Shown one piece after another: positions 16,155 through 23,892 of a DNA stretch of 64,000 nt. Source of the stretch: DATAEE01 sp036258175 (GTDB taxonomy: Bacteria; Acidobacteriota; Vicinamibacteria; Vicinamibacterales; 2-12-FULL-66-21). The notes beneath the pieces were generated by a model, which did not search any database, had not been told where the DNA came from, and saw only the letters and a list, made by a program, of their open reading frames with translations. The DNA lies in the NCBI GenBank assembly GCA_036258175.1, contig DATAEE010000314.1:1-64000 (forward strand). The letters run 5' to 3'. How positions within the stretch are numbered: the first letter of the stretch is position 1; every line of letters starts with the position of its first letter. The translations under genes and the position numbers were made by a program.

Positions 16155-16681
16155 TCGTCTTCCGCCAGACCGACCCACGCTATCCGTTTCTGTGGAGTGA
16201 CGCGGCGCAGCTCGCGGGGCGTTGGCACGCCGAGGGTGAAGGACCGGTCCATTACTTCGCGGATACGCCTGACGGCGCCTGGGCGGAGTTCCTCAGGCAC
16301 GAAGAGATCACGGACCCCGAGGACATCCCGACGATCCGCCGCGCGCTTTGGGCAGTGGAGATTGACGATCAGGAGGGGACTGCCGTGTCGCTGCCGCAAT
16401 CGGTCCTGACCGGCGGCCTCGACAGGTACCCGCGGTGCCAGGCGCACGCGCGTGAACTGCGCGCGCGGGGCGTCCGTCGTCTCGTTGCACCGTCGGCCGC
16501 GCTCCTGCCGGGCGGCGCGACGGGTCGGGAGGTCGCGCACGGCATGGAGCGCCCGGCCCGACGTCGCGACGGAAGCGTGATCGTGTTGATTGGATTACCT
16601 GAGGGGTTGGTCGGATGGCGCGCCGTGGAGCATGGCGCACCGCCGGTCGACGTGCTCCCGCGCGTGCGTCACTTCACCTGA
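16151..16681 (+). CDS. RES-domain toxin
   Basis: 176 residues. The start is a RES domain: FRQTDPRYPFLW, then GRWH (Arg24), HYFAD (Tyr35), AEFLRH (Glu46) and VAPSAAL (Ser115), matching the conserved Arg, Tyr, Glu and Ser positions of the family. Characterised RES toxins degrade NAD+ and arrest growth; that activity is known for the family and is inferred here. Translationally coupled to the upstream antitoxin (four-base overlap). Complete length and motifs suggest an intact gene. Convergent with the 80-residue gene at 16684. Confidence 0.85.
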   Translation: MIVFRQTDPRYPFLWSDAAQLAGRWHAEGEGPVHYFADTPDGAWAEFLRHEEITDPEDIPTIRRALWAVEIDDQEGTAVSLPQSVLTGGLDRYPRCQAHARELRARGVRRLVAPSAALLPGGATGREVAHGMERPARRRDGSVIVLIGLPEGLVGWRAVEHGAPPVDVLPRVRHFT

Positions 16682-16683
16682 CG

Positions 16684-16926
16684 TCACTCGTCCTTCGACG
16701 TTGACCCTGAGCCCGTCGAAGGGTCGAACGGGAACTCGTCGTCGCGTCGCGGCTGAGGGCCGGGACGAATCCCGGCGAGATCTGGATCCTCGTCGCCCGC
16801 CTGCCGCGGCGACGCGGCCCGCCGGGCCTTGGCTTGTAGCCGCCGCGCGGCTTTCAGGCCGCGTTTTTCCGCCAAATTGCGCTCGCGCTGACGCTTCAGC
16901 TGGGTGGGTCGCGACTTGCTGGGCAT
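16684..16926 (-). CDS. 80-residue very basic protein
   Basis: Lys/Arg-rich N-terminal half (MPSKSRPTQLKRQRERNLAE then KRGLKAARRLQAKARRAA) and an acidic, proline-rich second half. ATG 16926 has AGGAGGG five bases upstream, supporting translation. The last 15 or so residues (DPSTGSGSTSKDE) are encoded by a palindromic repeat. It lies 18 bases after the radical SAM gene on the same strand. Function unknown; the composition would suit nucleic-acid binding, an inference. Confidence 0.65.
   Translation of the reverse strand: MPSKSRPTQLKRQRERNLAEKRGLKAARRLQAKARRAASPRQAGDEDPDLAGIRPGPQPRRDDEFPFDPSTGSGSTSKDE
16692..16722. repeat. REP-like palindrome CCTTCGAC...GTCGAAGG
   Basis: Perfect 8-bp inverted repeat CCTTCGAC (16692-16699) and GTCGAAGG (16715-16722) with a 15-base loop GTTGACCCTGAGCCC. 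The core resembles the widely dispersed repetitive extragenic palindrome seen in many bacterial genomes. It lies inside the 3' end of the 80-residue gene and just past the RES toxin stop, so it also fits a bidirectional 3'-end element. Confidence 0.7.
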
Positions 16927-16944
16927 AGATCCCTCCTCCGGCTT

Positions 16945-18474
16945 TCAGATCGACGTGACAGGATCGACGATCCTCGGGGCAGGAGCCTCGAGGTGCGGCA
17001 TCGGCTCGGTCACGAAGAACCGTCGGCAGGCTTTCGCGAGCCATCGCGCCCACCGTTCGGAGCGCCCGCGTCTCGCGCTATCGGTCGCGATCCCAGTATT
17101 AGCGTACATCTGACGATACAGTTTGGAAATCAGGACGAACGCCAGGCGCGCCCGGAGCGATCGCACGCAGGCGGAGCGTTCCCAGATCATCGGCAGTCGA
17201 TAAAACTCATCCCATGTCGCCTGCGTGCGGCGCCGAATTTCCTCCGCAGACATCACTGGATGGGGCGTGTAGATCTTTGGCCGCTGTGACGACGGAATGA
17301 GCCAGTACCGGGTCAATGGCGTCCTACCGTCGCGCTCGACTTCCTTCTCCCACTTCTCGAAATCGATCGTTCCGGGAAACGGCGTCAGCATGACGAATTG
17401 CGCGAACGCGACGCCGGCGCGCTGCGCTACGTCCGCCGTGGCCTCGAACGTTTCCGGCTTGTCGGTCGGCAAGCCGAAGATGAACGACCCGAGGACGTGA
17501 ACGCCATGCCGCTTGAATGCCTGGAGCTGCGTGACGAGTCCTTCGCCGGCGGAGTTGAAGTCCTTGAACACCGCCTTCAATCCCTCCGGGGTGACCGACT
17601 CGACGCCGACGAGGGCGCCGTGAATACGCGCGCGCTTCATGCTCGTCAGGAATTCCGGATCCTCGGCTGCCTCCATCGTGATCTGCGTGTAAAAGACCAG
17701 ATCGTCTGGAAGCCGGGACAATCGATCCATGAGCTCGAAGCGCTGCTGGCGGATCGCTTTGAGGTTCTCGAGACGCTCGGGATCCTTGCGCCGCGCCGCC
17801 GCAGCGAGGTCGCTCAGCGTGACCGGGTAGAAGTTGTCGTCGGCCAGCAGGATGAAGCGAAAGCCCAGCCGGCGCAGCTCGACGACCTCGCGGATGACGT
17901 CGTCGACGCCGCGCTGGCGCGGCTGCTGGCCATCGGTCCGCCAGACCGAGCAGAACGAACAGTGCTTGGGGCATCCGCGCACGGTCTGCACGGAACCCCA
18001 CATGTATCGATCCGCGGGCAGCAGATCCCATCGCGCCGGCGCGAAGGAATCGGCGCCGACGCGGCCGCCTTCGTAGACCGGCTTCAGGCGACCGCTGACG
18101 TGATCGTCGAGCAGCCGAGGCCAGACGATGTCGCCGTCACCCTTGACGACTGCGTCGCTGGCGCCGTGCGTGCGCGCTTCATCAGGGTAAAGCGACGCGT
18201 GGATGCCGCCATAGACCACGGTGGCGCCGCGGTCCTGCGCGAGGCGGCCCACCTCGTACCCGCGTAACGCGTTTGCGGTGTGAATGCCGATACCGACGAC
18301 GTCGCCAGGAGCGACGGTCGCGGGGTCGAACCGCTCGAGCGTTTCGTCGGTGATGAGGGGTGCGCCGTACGACTGGGGCGTGGCGGCCGCCAGCACGTAG
18401 GGCCATCGTGGCGTGATCACGGCAGTCCCGAACGACAGGTCGCTCGGGTTGACCAGATGTACGCGCATCGTCAA
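16945..18474 (-). CDS. B12-binding radical SAM protein
   Basis: 509 residues. The N-terminal 140 or so form a Rossmann-like cobalamin-binding domain (VGIGIHTANALRGYEVG, VVYGGIHASLYPDE), although the usual DxHxxG motif is absent. The radical SAM domain begins with RGCPKHCSFC: Cys168, Cys172 and Cys175 bind the iron-sulfur cluster. The layout is that of class B methylases and related B12 radical enzymes; the substrate cannot be told from sequence. An N-terminal paralogue is truncated at the window's left edge. Preceded 22 bases upstream by an RRM RNA-binding protein and followed by a basic small protein, all leftward. Confidence 0.92.
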   Translation of the reverse strand: MTMRVHLVNPSDLSFGTAVITPRWPYVLAAATPQSYGAPLITDETLERFDPATVAPGDVVGIGIHTANALRGYEVGRLAQDRGATVVYGGIHASLYPDEARTHGASDAVVKGDGDIVWPRLLDDHVSGRLKPVYEGGRVGADSFAPARWDLLPADRYMWGSVQTVRGCPKHCSFCSVWRTDGQQPRQRGVDDVIREVVELRRLGFRFILLADDNFYPVTLSDLAAAARRKDPERLENLKAIRQQRFELMDRLSRLPDDLVFYTQITMEAAEDPEFLTSMKRARIHGALVGVESVTPEGLKAVFKDFNSAGEGLVTQLQAFKRHGVHVLGSFIFGLPTDKPETFEATADVAQRAGVAFAQFVMLTPFPGTIDFEKWEKEVERDGRTPLTRYWLIPSSQRPKIYTPHPVMSAEEIRRRTQATWDEFYRLPMIWERSACVRSLRARLAFVLISKLYRQMYANTGIATDSARRGRSERWARWLAKACRRFFVTEPMPHLEAPAPRIVDPVTSI

Positions 18475-18496
18475 GTTGTCGGGTCTGTCGTCGAAG

Positions 18497-18850
18497 CTAC
18501 CAGCGAGGTTCCGATCGACCTCCGCCGCGTCCTCCCCGTCCGCCGCCCCCGCCGCCGCGTCCCCGCCCGCCGCCCCCGCCGAAGCCTCCGCCGCCGCCTT
18601 CCGGCCGCGGGCGCGCTTCGTTGACGGTGAGCGTCCGGCCGCCGAATTGCGACTGGTGCAGCTCGCTGATTGCCTTTTGCGCGTCGGCGTCGCTCGTCAT
18701 CTCGACGAACGCGAACCCGCGCGCGCGGCCGGTCGCTTGATCCCTCATGACTCGAACCGAGTCGACGGCGCCGACGCGCTCGAACAGTGCCTGCAGATCC
18801 GCTTCTCCTGTCTCGAAGGGCAGATTGCCGACGTAAAGTTTGCGGCCCAT
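18497..18850 (-). CDS. Glycine-rich RRM RNA-binding protein
   Basis: 117 residues: one RRM (about 3-80) with RNP2 KLYVGNLPF and RNP1 ARGFAFVEM, then a Gly/Arg-rich tail (PEGGGGGFGGGGGRGRGG...) ending RSEPRW. The ATG is preceded by AGGAG seven bases upstream. Such proteins in bacteria resemble eukaryotic glycine-rich RNA-binding proteins and are often cold-induced; that is family knowledge. Lies between tRNA-Thr and the radical SAM gene on the same strand. Confidence 0.92.
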   Translation of the reverse strand: MGRKLYVGNLPFETGEADLQALFERVGAVDSVRVMRDQATGRARGFAFVEMTSDADAQKAISELHQSQFGGRTLTVNEARPRPEGGGGGFGGGGGRGRGGGGGGRGGRGGGRSEPRW

Positions 18851-18931
18851 TCAACGTCTCCTGTCGTGGCTCTCAGAATCGGATCGGCGCCTCGACGCGC
18901 CTGCGTGGTGTGTTCACAGTGAAGCGGCTGG

Positions 18932-19004
18932 AGCCGGCGGTCGGACTTGAACCGACGACCTGCTGATTACGAATCAGCTGCTCTACCGACTGAGCTACGC
19001 CGGC
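18932..19004 (-). tRNA. tRNA-Thr (anticodon CGT)
   Basis: On the minus strand the acceptor stem GCCGGCG pairs with CGCCGGC, with discriminator T and no encoded CCA. D-arm GCTC-AGTCGGTAGA-GC, anticodon arm GCTGA-TTCGTAA-TCAGC with anticodon CGT (reads ACG), and T-arm GTCGG-TTCAAGT-CCGAC all fold correctly for a 73-base tRNA. Thr is assigned from the anticodon. Confidence 0.95.
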
Positions 19005-19057
19005 CCTTTGTCGCGGAGATCGCGAAGGGCAAGGCGTCATTCTAGCACGCGGGCGCC

Positions 19058-19450
19058 TCACGGGACCTGCGGTTGCGCCGCGAACAGGCGCTCCGTGTCC
19101 TTGTTCAAGAGCACCCACAGGCCGTAGATCCCGACGATCGTTCCAATCGGAATCGCGAACAGCGCGATGATCGACACGACGATACCAAGGATGCGGGCCC
19201 ACGGCCGGAACTTCAAAAGACCCCACCCGGCAATCAGGCCGGGAATCGAGGTCAGAAAAATGAAGGACACCAATCCGATGCCCGTGAGTCCGATGATTGG
19301 GATCGCGATTGCTGCCTCGTCGGGGTCCGCCGAGGCCCCGACAATCCCGCTTGCACTTCCAAACACCAGGATGAGGAAGAGGGCGAGGAACACGCCGCAC
19401 GCGCTGATCACGATATGGAGTACTCCCAGCACCTTGACGTGAGTCGCCAT
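19058..19450 (-). CDS. Small polytopic membrane protein, 130 residues
   Basis: Four hydrophobic helices: about 5-30, 48-72, 75-82 continuing into WGLLKF, and 88-115. I start at ATG 19450 (MATHVKVLGVLHIV), which has AGGAGG seven bases upstream, instead of the ATG at 19474. No enzymatic motif. The first helix start HVKVLGVLHIV recurs in small integral membrane proteins of unknown function. The stop lies about 53 bases upstream of the tRNA gene on the same strand. Confidence 0.65.
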   Translation of the reverse strand: MATHVKVLGVLHIVISACGVFLALFLILVFGSASGIVGASADPDEAAIAIPIIGLTGIGLVSFIFLTSIPGLIAGWGLLKFRPWARILGIVVSIIALFAIPIGTIVGIYGLWVLLNKDTERLFAAQPQVP

Positions 19451-19618
19451 CCGGAGACCTCCTGGCGGCGCCAAGTATATGCCGGCACAGCAGCCGCCTC
19501 AGCAAGCAGTTTTTTCTGAAGAACTGTGCATTCCTGGCGGAAGGTGTGCATAATCCCCGCGGAGGTCGGGCTCCCCAGCCGCCCCAGAGGACGGCCTCGC
19601 TCTAAGCCCGCCACTGGT

Positions 19619-20050
19619 ATGGGCAAGATGATCATTCGTCTGGTATTTATCTTCGCGATCGCCGCTGCCGTAGCCTGCGACGACGACAACGGCACGCCGA
19701 CCACTCCCACGACGGTGACTCAGACCGGCGCGTTTGCCGCGCCACCGGTCCCGCCGAGCACGTTCCCGAGCAGTCCGGCGTCTCCCTCATCGCCAGCCGC
19801 TCCTAACGGACCACCTGCTCCGAATCATCCTCCGGCGCCGAATCATCCGATCTTCGGCGACGTCAACGCAGTGAGCGGCGTCTGTCCGGTGATCCGGCTG
19901 ACGGTCGGCGGGCGTGTCGTCGTGACAGATCGATCGACGATCTTCGTCATGTCGTGCCGCGCGATCCGGACGAAGACGCTCGTGAGGATCTCGGGTCGCT
20001 TCACGCCGGCCGGCACGATGATCGCGTCGGTCGTCGAGCCGACACGCTGA
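19619..20050 (+). CDS. Lipoprotein with Pro-rich linker and DUF5666-like domain
   Basis: 143 residues. The signal ends in a lipobox (AAAVAC) with the Cys about residue 20, followed by DDDNGTPTTPTT. A Pro/Ser/Ala/Asn linker (about 45-80) leads to a small domain, FGDVNAVSGVCPVIRLTVGG...VVTDRSTIFVMSCRAIRTKTLVRISGRFTPAGTMIASVV, similar to the DUF5666 pattern. The same domain ends the BACON lipoprotein at 20916. ATG 19619 or the Met nine bases later could be the start. Probably outer-membrane anchored; ligand unknown. Confidence 0.6.
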   Translation: MGKMIIRLVFIFAIAAAVACDDDNGTPTTPTTVTQTGAFAAPPVPPSTFPSSPASPSSPAAPNGPPAPNHPPAPNHPIFGDVNAVSGVCPVIRLTVGGRVVVTDRSTIFVMSCRAIRTKTLVRISGRFTPAGTMIASVVEPTR

Positions 20051-20097
20051 CCAGAGATTGACGTCGGCTCGGCCCGACGGTAGGCTCTCGGCCACTC

Positions 20098-20868
20098 ATG
20101 GCCATGCAGACGACTGCGCGCGGCGCGACAGAGCCGGCCGTCCGGCTCGAGTGGCGGCCGCGCGCGATGCTCCGCGTCGGCTGGATGATCCTTACCGTCC
20201 TCGTCGTCGAGAGCCTGATCTTCGGACTGTCGGTCTTGCCCGCTGCGCTGTTCTGGGACTTGTTCTTTGCCCGGCCGTATCCTTCGCGTCCCGTCGCGAT
20301 TGTCGCGCTCAGCATGGCGTTCATCCCGACGTACTTGATCTTCGCGTTCTCGCTCATGATGTTTTCCGCGTGGTCGACCGGTGTGCTCGGATGGCGGACG
20401 CCGCGCGACGTCGAGATGCGGATCGCGGATCTCGATTGGCCGTTGATGAACTGGGCGCGCTACATGACGTCCGTGCACGTCGTGCGCCTGTTCGCCGGCG
20501 CGGCGTTCCGCGCCACACCGCTCTGGGCGATGTACCTGCGCGCGAACGGCGCGCGGCTCGGCAAGGGCGTCTACATCAACAGCCTCGCCGTCAACGACCA
20601 CAACATGCTCGAATTCGAGGACCACGTCGTCATTGGTGACGACGTGCATCTGTCGGGTCACACGGTCGAACGGGGATTCGTGAAAACGGCCACCGTGCGG
20701 CTCGGTCGTAATTGCACGATTGGTCTCGGCAGCGTGGTCGGCATCGGTGTTTCCGCCGGGCCCGGCTGCCAGGTTGGGGCCCTCAGCCTCGTGCCGAAGT
20801 ACACCAAGCTCGAGGCGAACACCACGTACGTCGGCACGCCCGTCCGCAAGCTCGAGCGAAAGCTGTAG
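20098..20868 (+). CDS. Membrane-anchored left-handed beta-helix (hexapeptide-repeat) protein
   Basis: 256 residues. Two N-terminal membrane stretches (about 26-52 and 61-90) precede a C-terminal left-handed beta-helix of hexapeptide repeats: GKGVYINSLAVNDHNMLEFEDHVVIGDDVHLSGH, then TVRLGRNCTIGLGSVVGIGVSAGPGCQVGALSLVPK. Repeats of this type are acyl/acetyltransferases or related to the C-terminal region of polyamino-acid synthetases. A membrane-bound transferase acting on a surface polymer is a reasonable inference. Rightward, between two DUF5666-type lipoprotein genes. Confidence 0.65.
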   Translation: MAMQTTARGATEPAVRLEWRPRAMLRVGWMILTVLVVESLIFGLSVLPAALFWDLFFARPYPSRPVAIVALSMAFIPTYLIFAFSLMMFSAWSTGVLGWRTPRDVEMRIADLDWPLMNWARYMTSVHVVRLFAGAAFRATPLWAMYLRANGARLGKGVYINSLAVNDHNMLEFEDHVVIGDDVHLSGHTVERGFVKTATVRLGRNCTIGLGSVVGIGVSAGPGCQVGALSLVPKYTKLEANTTYVGTPVRKLERKL

Positions 20869-20915
20869 CGAGTTCACGCCCGGAATTGGCGAGCGGTGTG
20901 CAAGCGGACAGGCCC

Positions 20916-21659
20916 GTGAGGCACGTTCGTGGGCCGCGCGTGTGCCTGTCTCTCCTCCTGCTGAGCTCGTCTGTCTCTCTGACTCTCTCCTGCAGCGGCC
21001 GCTCGAGCAGTACGATGGCGTCGCCCATAACGCCATCGACGACCGCGAAATGCGGCGTATCCGCGGCACTGTCGACATCGGCATTCCCGTCACAGGGGGG
21101 TGACGGCGTCGTTCAGATCGGGACCGAACGTGAATGCGCCTGGCAAGCCAGTGCCACCGTTGCCTGGATTCGGTTGTCCCAAACGAGTGGAACCGGTGAA
21201 GCGCGCATTTCCTTTCGAGTGGAAGCGAATGCCGCATTCAGCGGCCGCCAGGGTGGAATCGAGATTGGTGATGCCCAACTTCAGGTAGCTCAGCAGGCGG
21301 CACCACCTCCACCGCCGCCCCCCCCGCCACCACCACCACCCTCACCACAGCCACCGTCACCACCGCCGCCGGCGCCAACGCCTCCGGCTCCAACACCAAC
21401 ACCAACGCCAACACCGACACCGCCGCCACCACCACCGCCGACAAATGACGAAGTGCGACTGGAAGGTCCGATCGGATCGCTCACGCTCATCTGTCCCGTG
21501 CGAGCATTCTTCGTGGACGGCGAACAGGTCGTGACCAGCTTTGCGACGGACTATCGAAAGATGGATTGCGAGGATCTGCGGGAGGGGCAGCGCGTGAAGG
21601 TTCGAGGCCGCCGGCAACTGAACGGAGTGGTTCTGGCGACGAGGATCGAACGTGATTGA
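20916..21659 (+). CDS. BACON-domain lipoprotein with poly-Pro/Thr linker and DUF5666-like C-terminus
   Basis: From GTG 20916 (an earlier GTG at 20898 is possible). Signal and lipobox: PRVCLSLLLLSSSVSLTLSC. Domain 1 (about 50-110) matches the BACON fold: a Cys-Gly-Val start, then ECAWQASATVAWIRLSQTSGTG and RVEANAAFSGRQGGIEIG. A linker of about 45 residues is nearly all Pro and Thr. The C-terminal domain (about 180-247) resembles DUF5666: GSLTLICPVRAFFVDGEQVV ... GQRVKVRGRRQLNGVVLATRI. BACON domains are thought to bind glycans or mucins. The stop overlaps the next gene's start by eight bases. Confidence 0.7.
   Translation: MRHVRGPRVCLSLLLLSSSVSLTLSCSGRSSSTMASPITPSTTAKCGVSAALSTSAFPSQGGDGVVQIGTERECAWQASATVAWIRLSQTSGTGEARISFRVEANAAFSGRQGGIEIGDAQLQVAQQAAPPPPPPPPPPPPPSPQPPSPPPPAPTPPAPTPTPTPTPTPPPPPPPTNDEVRLEGPIGSLTLICPVRAFFVDGEQVVTSFATDYRKMDCEDLREGQRVKVRGRRQLNGVVLATRIERD
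21296..21440 (+). repeat. Low-complexity CCACCG/CCAACA tract encoding Pro/Thr linker
   Basis: About 145 bases of CCACCACC-, CCGCCC- and CCAACACC-type triplets encode the stretch of Pro, Thr, Ser and Ala between the two domains of the BACON lipoprotein. It reads as a slippage-prone minisatellite on the coding strand and on the opposite strand as Gly/Val repeats, which are artefact ORFs. Confidence 0.85.
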
Positions 21660-22839
21660 TCTCCGACGAACGCTCACCATCGCCGCCGCGACTCTGCTCG
21701 TGCCGCTATCCGCCTCTGCCCAGACGGCGACTGAGGGTGGTCCGACGGCATCGGATGTGTTGACGTTCCTCCTCACCAACCAGGCCGTCGTGACCGACGA
21801 CATGCTGCGCGATCGATCGGCGGCGCTCTCGACGCGGGATGCGCTCGCCAATGCCGTCGCAGTCGCGCTGGCGTCGCTCCCGCTCGCATCTTCGTCCGGG
21901 GGCTTCGCCTATCGCTTCAACTCCGAGCTGGGCACGCTCGAGCGGGTGAGCGACAGCTTCGGGCCGGCGTTCGTCGAGCGCGCCCTTGCCGCGCCGCGAG
22001 GACGGATCAGCGTCGGCGTGTCCCTTCAATCGACCCCCTTCGACGAACTCGATCGGGTGCCCCTCGACGAAGGGGTCGTCATGATCGCAAATCGCTTCCG
22101 CGACGAACCGGCCGCGTTCGACGTGGAGTCCCTCGTACTCGACATGAGCGTCACGTCCCTCACCGTAACGGCGAGCGCGGGCCTTGGCGGCGGAGTCGAA
22201 GTGGGCGTGGCCGCGCCGTTCGTGCGATTGGCGATGTCCGGCGAACGTACGAACATCTACCGGGGCCAGCGTTTTCGGCAGGCATCCGGAGAGGTCACGG
22301 CGACCGGCATCGGGGATATCGCGGTGCGTGCCAAATACCAGGCGCTGCGCGTCGGCAGCAGCGGCGTAGGCGTCGCCGCCGATCTCAGACTGCCTACCGG
22401 ACGCGAGGAAGATCTGCTCGGCGCCGGGTCGACGACCCTGCGCCTGATGGGCATCGCTTCATACGAGCGCGGCGCTTTCGCCGTGCACGGAAACGGATCC
22501 GTGGGCATCGGCGGCGCGGGCGAGGGCTGGGGAGGTGCCGGCGCGGTGTCGCTCGCCGCAAGTCCGCGGATGACCATCTCCGGCGAGGTGATCATCGATC
22601 GCCTGGACAAGCTGCGGGGTCTGGAACCGCAAATCTCCGCGCATCCGTCGATCACGGGTGTGGAGACCTCGCGGCTCGCCGCCGGCTCGACATCTGGAGT
22701 GCGGGCGCTCGTCGTCGCCGGCCTAAAGTGGAACGTTCACGGCCCGTGGTTAATGGGCGCGCAGGTCTTCTGGCCGCTGACGGATCGAGGGTTGACCGCC
22801 GGCCCGGCGCCTGTGGTGGCGCTCGAGCGAGCCTGGTAA
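21652..22839 (+). CDS. Outer-membrane beta-barrel (transporter-like) protein
   Basis: 395 residues beginning with a signal peptide (MIDLRRTLTIAAATLLVPLSASAQ). The body alternates short amphipathic strands: GGFAYRFNSELG, SVGVSLQSTPF, VSVTSLTVTASAGLGGGVEVGVAAPFVR, IAVRAKYQALRVGSSGVGVAADLRLPTGREEDLLGAGSTT, as in the phenol/meta-degradation type transporter barrels. The C-terminal residues end ALERAW, an aromatic end suited to barrel assembly. Overlaps the BACON lipoprotein by eight bases. Cargo unknown. Confidence 0.65.
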   Translation: MIDLRRTLTIAAATLLVPLSASAQTATEGGPTASDVLTFLLTNQAVVTDDMLRDRSAALSTRDALANAVAVALASLPLASSSGGFAYRFNSELGTLERVSDSFGPAFVERALAAPRGRISVGVSLQSTPFDELDRVPLDEGVVMIANRFRDEPAAFDVESLVLDMSVTSLTVTASAGLGGGVEVGVAAPFVRLAMSGERTNIYRGQRFRQASGEVTATGIGDIAVRAKYQALRVGSSGVGVAADLRLPTGREEDLLGAGSTTLRLMGIASYERGAFAVHGNGSVGIGGAGEGWGGAGAVSLAASPRMTISGEVIIDRLDKLRGLEPQISAHPSITGVETSRLAAGSTSGVRALVVAGLKWNVHGPWLMGAQVFWPLTDRGLTAGPAPVVALERAW

Positions 22840-22892
22840 GTCGCAGATCAACGCTGGTAAACGCAAGTACGAGGCGCTTCGGAAGCGGGAGT

Positions 22893-23780
22893 TTAGCGCA
22901 CCTCGGCGGATTCGATTGTCCAGCCGATGGCCCGGCGGCGGAATTGAAAGTGCCACGCGCGCCGGACGTCGTTCTGCGCGCGGCCAACTTTTGGAACGTA
23001 CCACGCCCGGCCTGAGCACGATGCGAATGCAGCCTGGGCATCGCGCCAGATGTCGCATCGTTCGAACTCGATCCGCTGGGAGGTCAAACCATCGAAGGCG
23101 CGCGCGAGCGCTGCCTCGTCGACGCCAGGCCAGACCGCGCGCGCCGCTGCGGCGTCGAGCCGCTCGTAGGCGTCGCGGTAGCGCTCGATCACTTTCCGCA
23201 CATCCTGTTCGACGTTGACCACCGCAGGCGCCGGGTTGATTGCGGCAGGGGCAGCCGGCGGCGCCGGCCTGCTCTCCGCCAGTGTCGAAACCAGCGGCGC
23301 GATCGGTTCCGCCGGCGCTGATTCCGCGGGCGCCGGTGTATGAGGTGTCGCCACGGGCGGCGGCTCTGGTTCGGGCGCTGGTTTGGCCTCCGGCTTGGGC
23401 TCTGGTTCCGACCGGAAAGCAGGAGGCGTTAGCTGAGAGGATTGGGCTGGCGGCACGACAAGCGCGGTCGCTTCAACCGGACCGGCAGCAGCCGCCGATT
23501 GTTCCGCGACGACTGCTGGAGCGAATGGAACTCGCAATACGGTGACGGCGGAATCGCGCCGCTGGAGCGACACCACCACCGCGTCGGGGTTCTCGACCCT
23601 GTGGAGCGCGGACGGTGACCGCCGCTGGCCGCCCGGTGGCGCCGCCATCAGTCCGATCACGAATGCGGCGATGATGACGATCGCCCAGCGCAAGCGCATG
23701 CGCCGGCGCCGCGAGAGGTAGCGCGCTCGCATGCGGCGTTCGAAGCTCTGCCACTCAGGCGTATCGACGTGCGAGCCCAT
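22893..23780 (-). CDS. Membrane-anchored protein with Pro/Glu-rich spacer and SnoaL-like C-terminus
   Basis: 295 residues from ATG 23780, which has AGGA four bases upstream; the longer start at 23801 lacks this. A short basic N-terminal tail (ARYLSRRRRMRLRW), one membrane helix (AIVIIAAFVIGLMA), then about 130 residues rich in Pro, Ala and Glu (PEPKPEAKPAPEPEPPP). The last 100 residues (VEQDVRKVIERYRDAYERLDAAAARAVWPGVDEAALARAFDGL) resemble the NTF2-like tail that closes many acidobacterial kinases. It diverges from uvrA; function unknown. Confidence 0.65.
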   Translation of the reverse strand: MGSHVDTPEWQSFERRMRARYLSRRRRMRLRWAIVIIAAFVIGLMAAPPGGQRRSPSALHRVENPDAVVVSLQRRDSAVTVLRVPFAPAVVAEQSAAAAGPVEATALVVPPAQSSQLTPPAFRSEPEPKPEAKPAPEPEPPPVATPHTPAPAESAPAEPIAPLVSTLAESRPAPPAAPAAINPAPAVVNVEQDVRKVIERYRDAYERLDAAAARAVWPGVDEAALARAFDGLTSQRIEFERCDIWRDAQAAFASCSGRAWYVPKVGRAQNDVRRAWHFQFRRRAIGWTIESAEVR

Positions 23781-23892
23781 GCATTCCTGTCCGCGGCGCA
23801 TTCTGCAAGAGGCGAGCCGAGTTGCTCATTCACCGCTGCTGCGTTACCATCCTTGGTTTAGGTTCCCTCCGAAAACGCTCGCTGTAGCAGGC

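Noticed and set aside
18873..19505. ORF reading GVAQSVEQLIRNQQVVGSSP
   Set aside because: This is translation of the tRNA-Thr gene, a common annotation artefact.
21290..21490. Gly/Val-rich leftward ORFs
   Set aside because: Opposite strand of the Pro/Thr linker coding tract.
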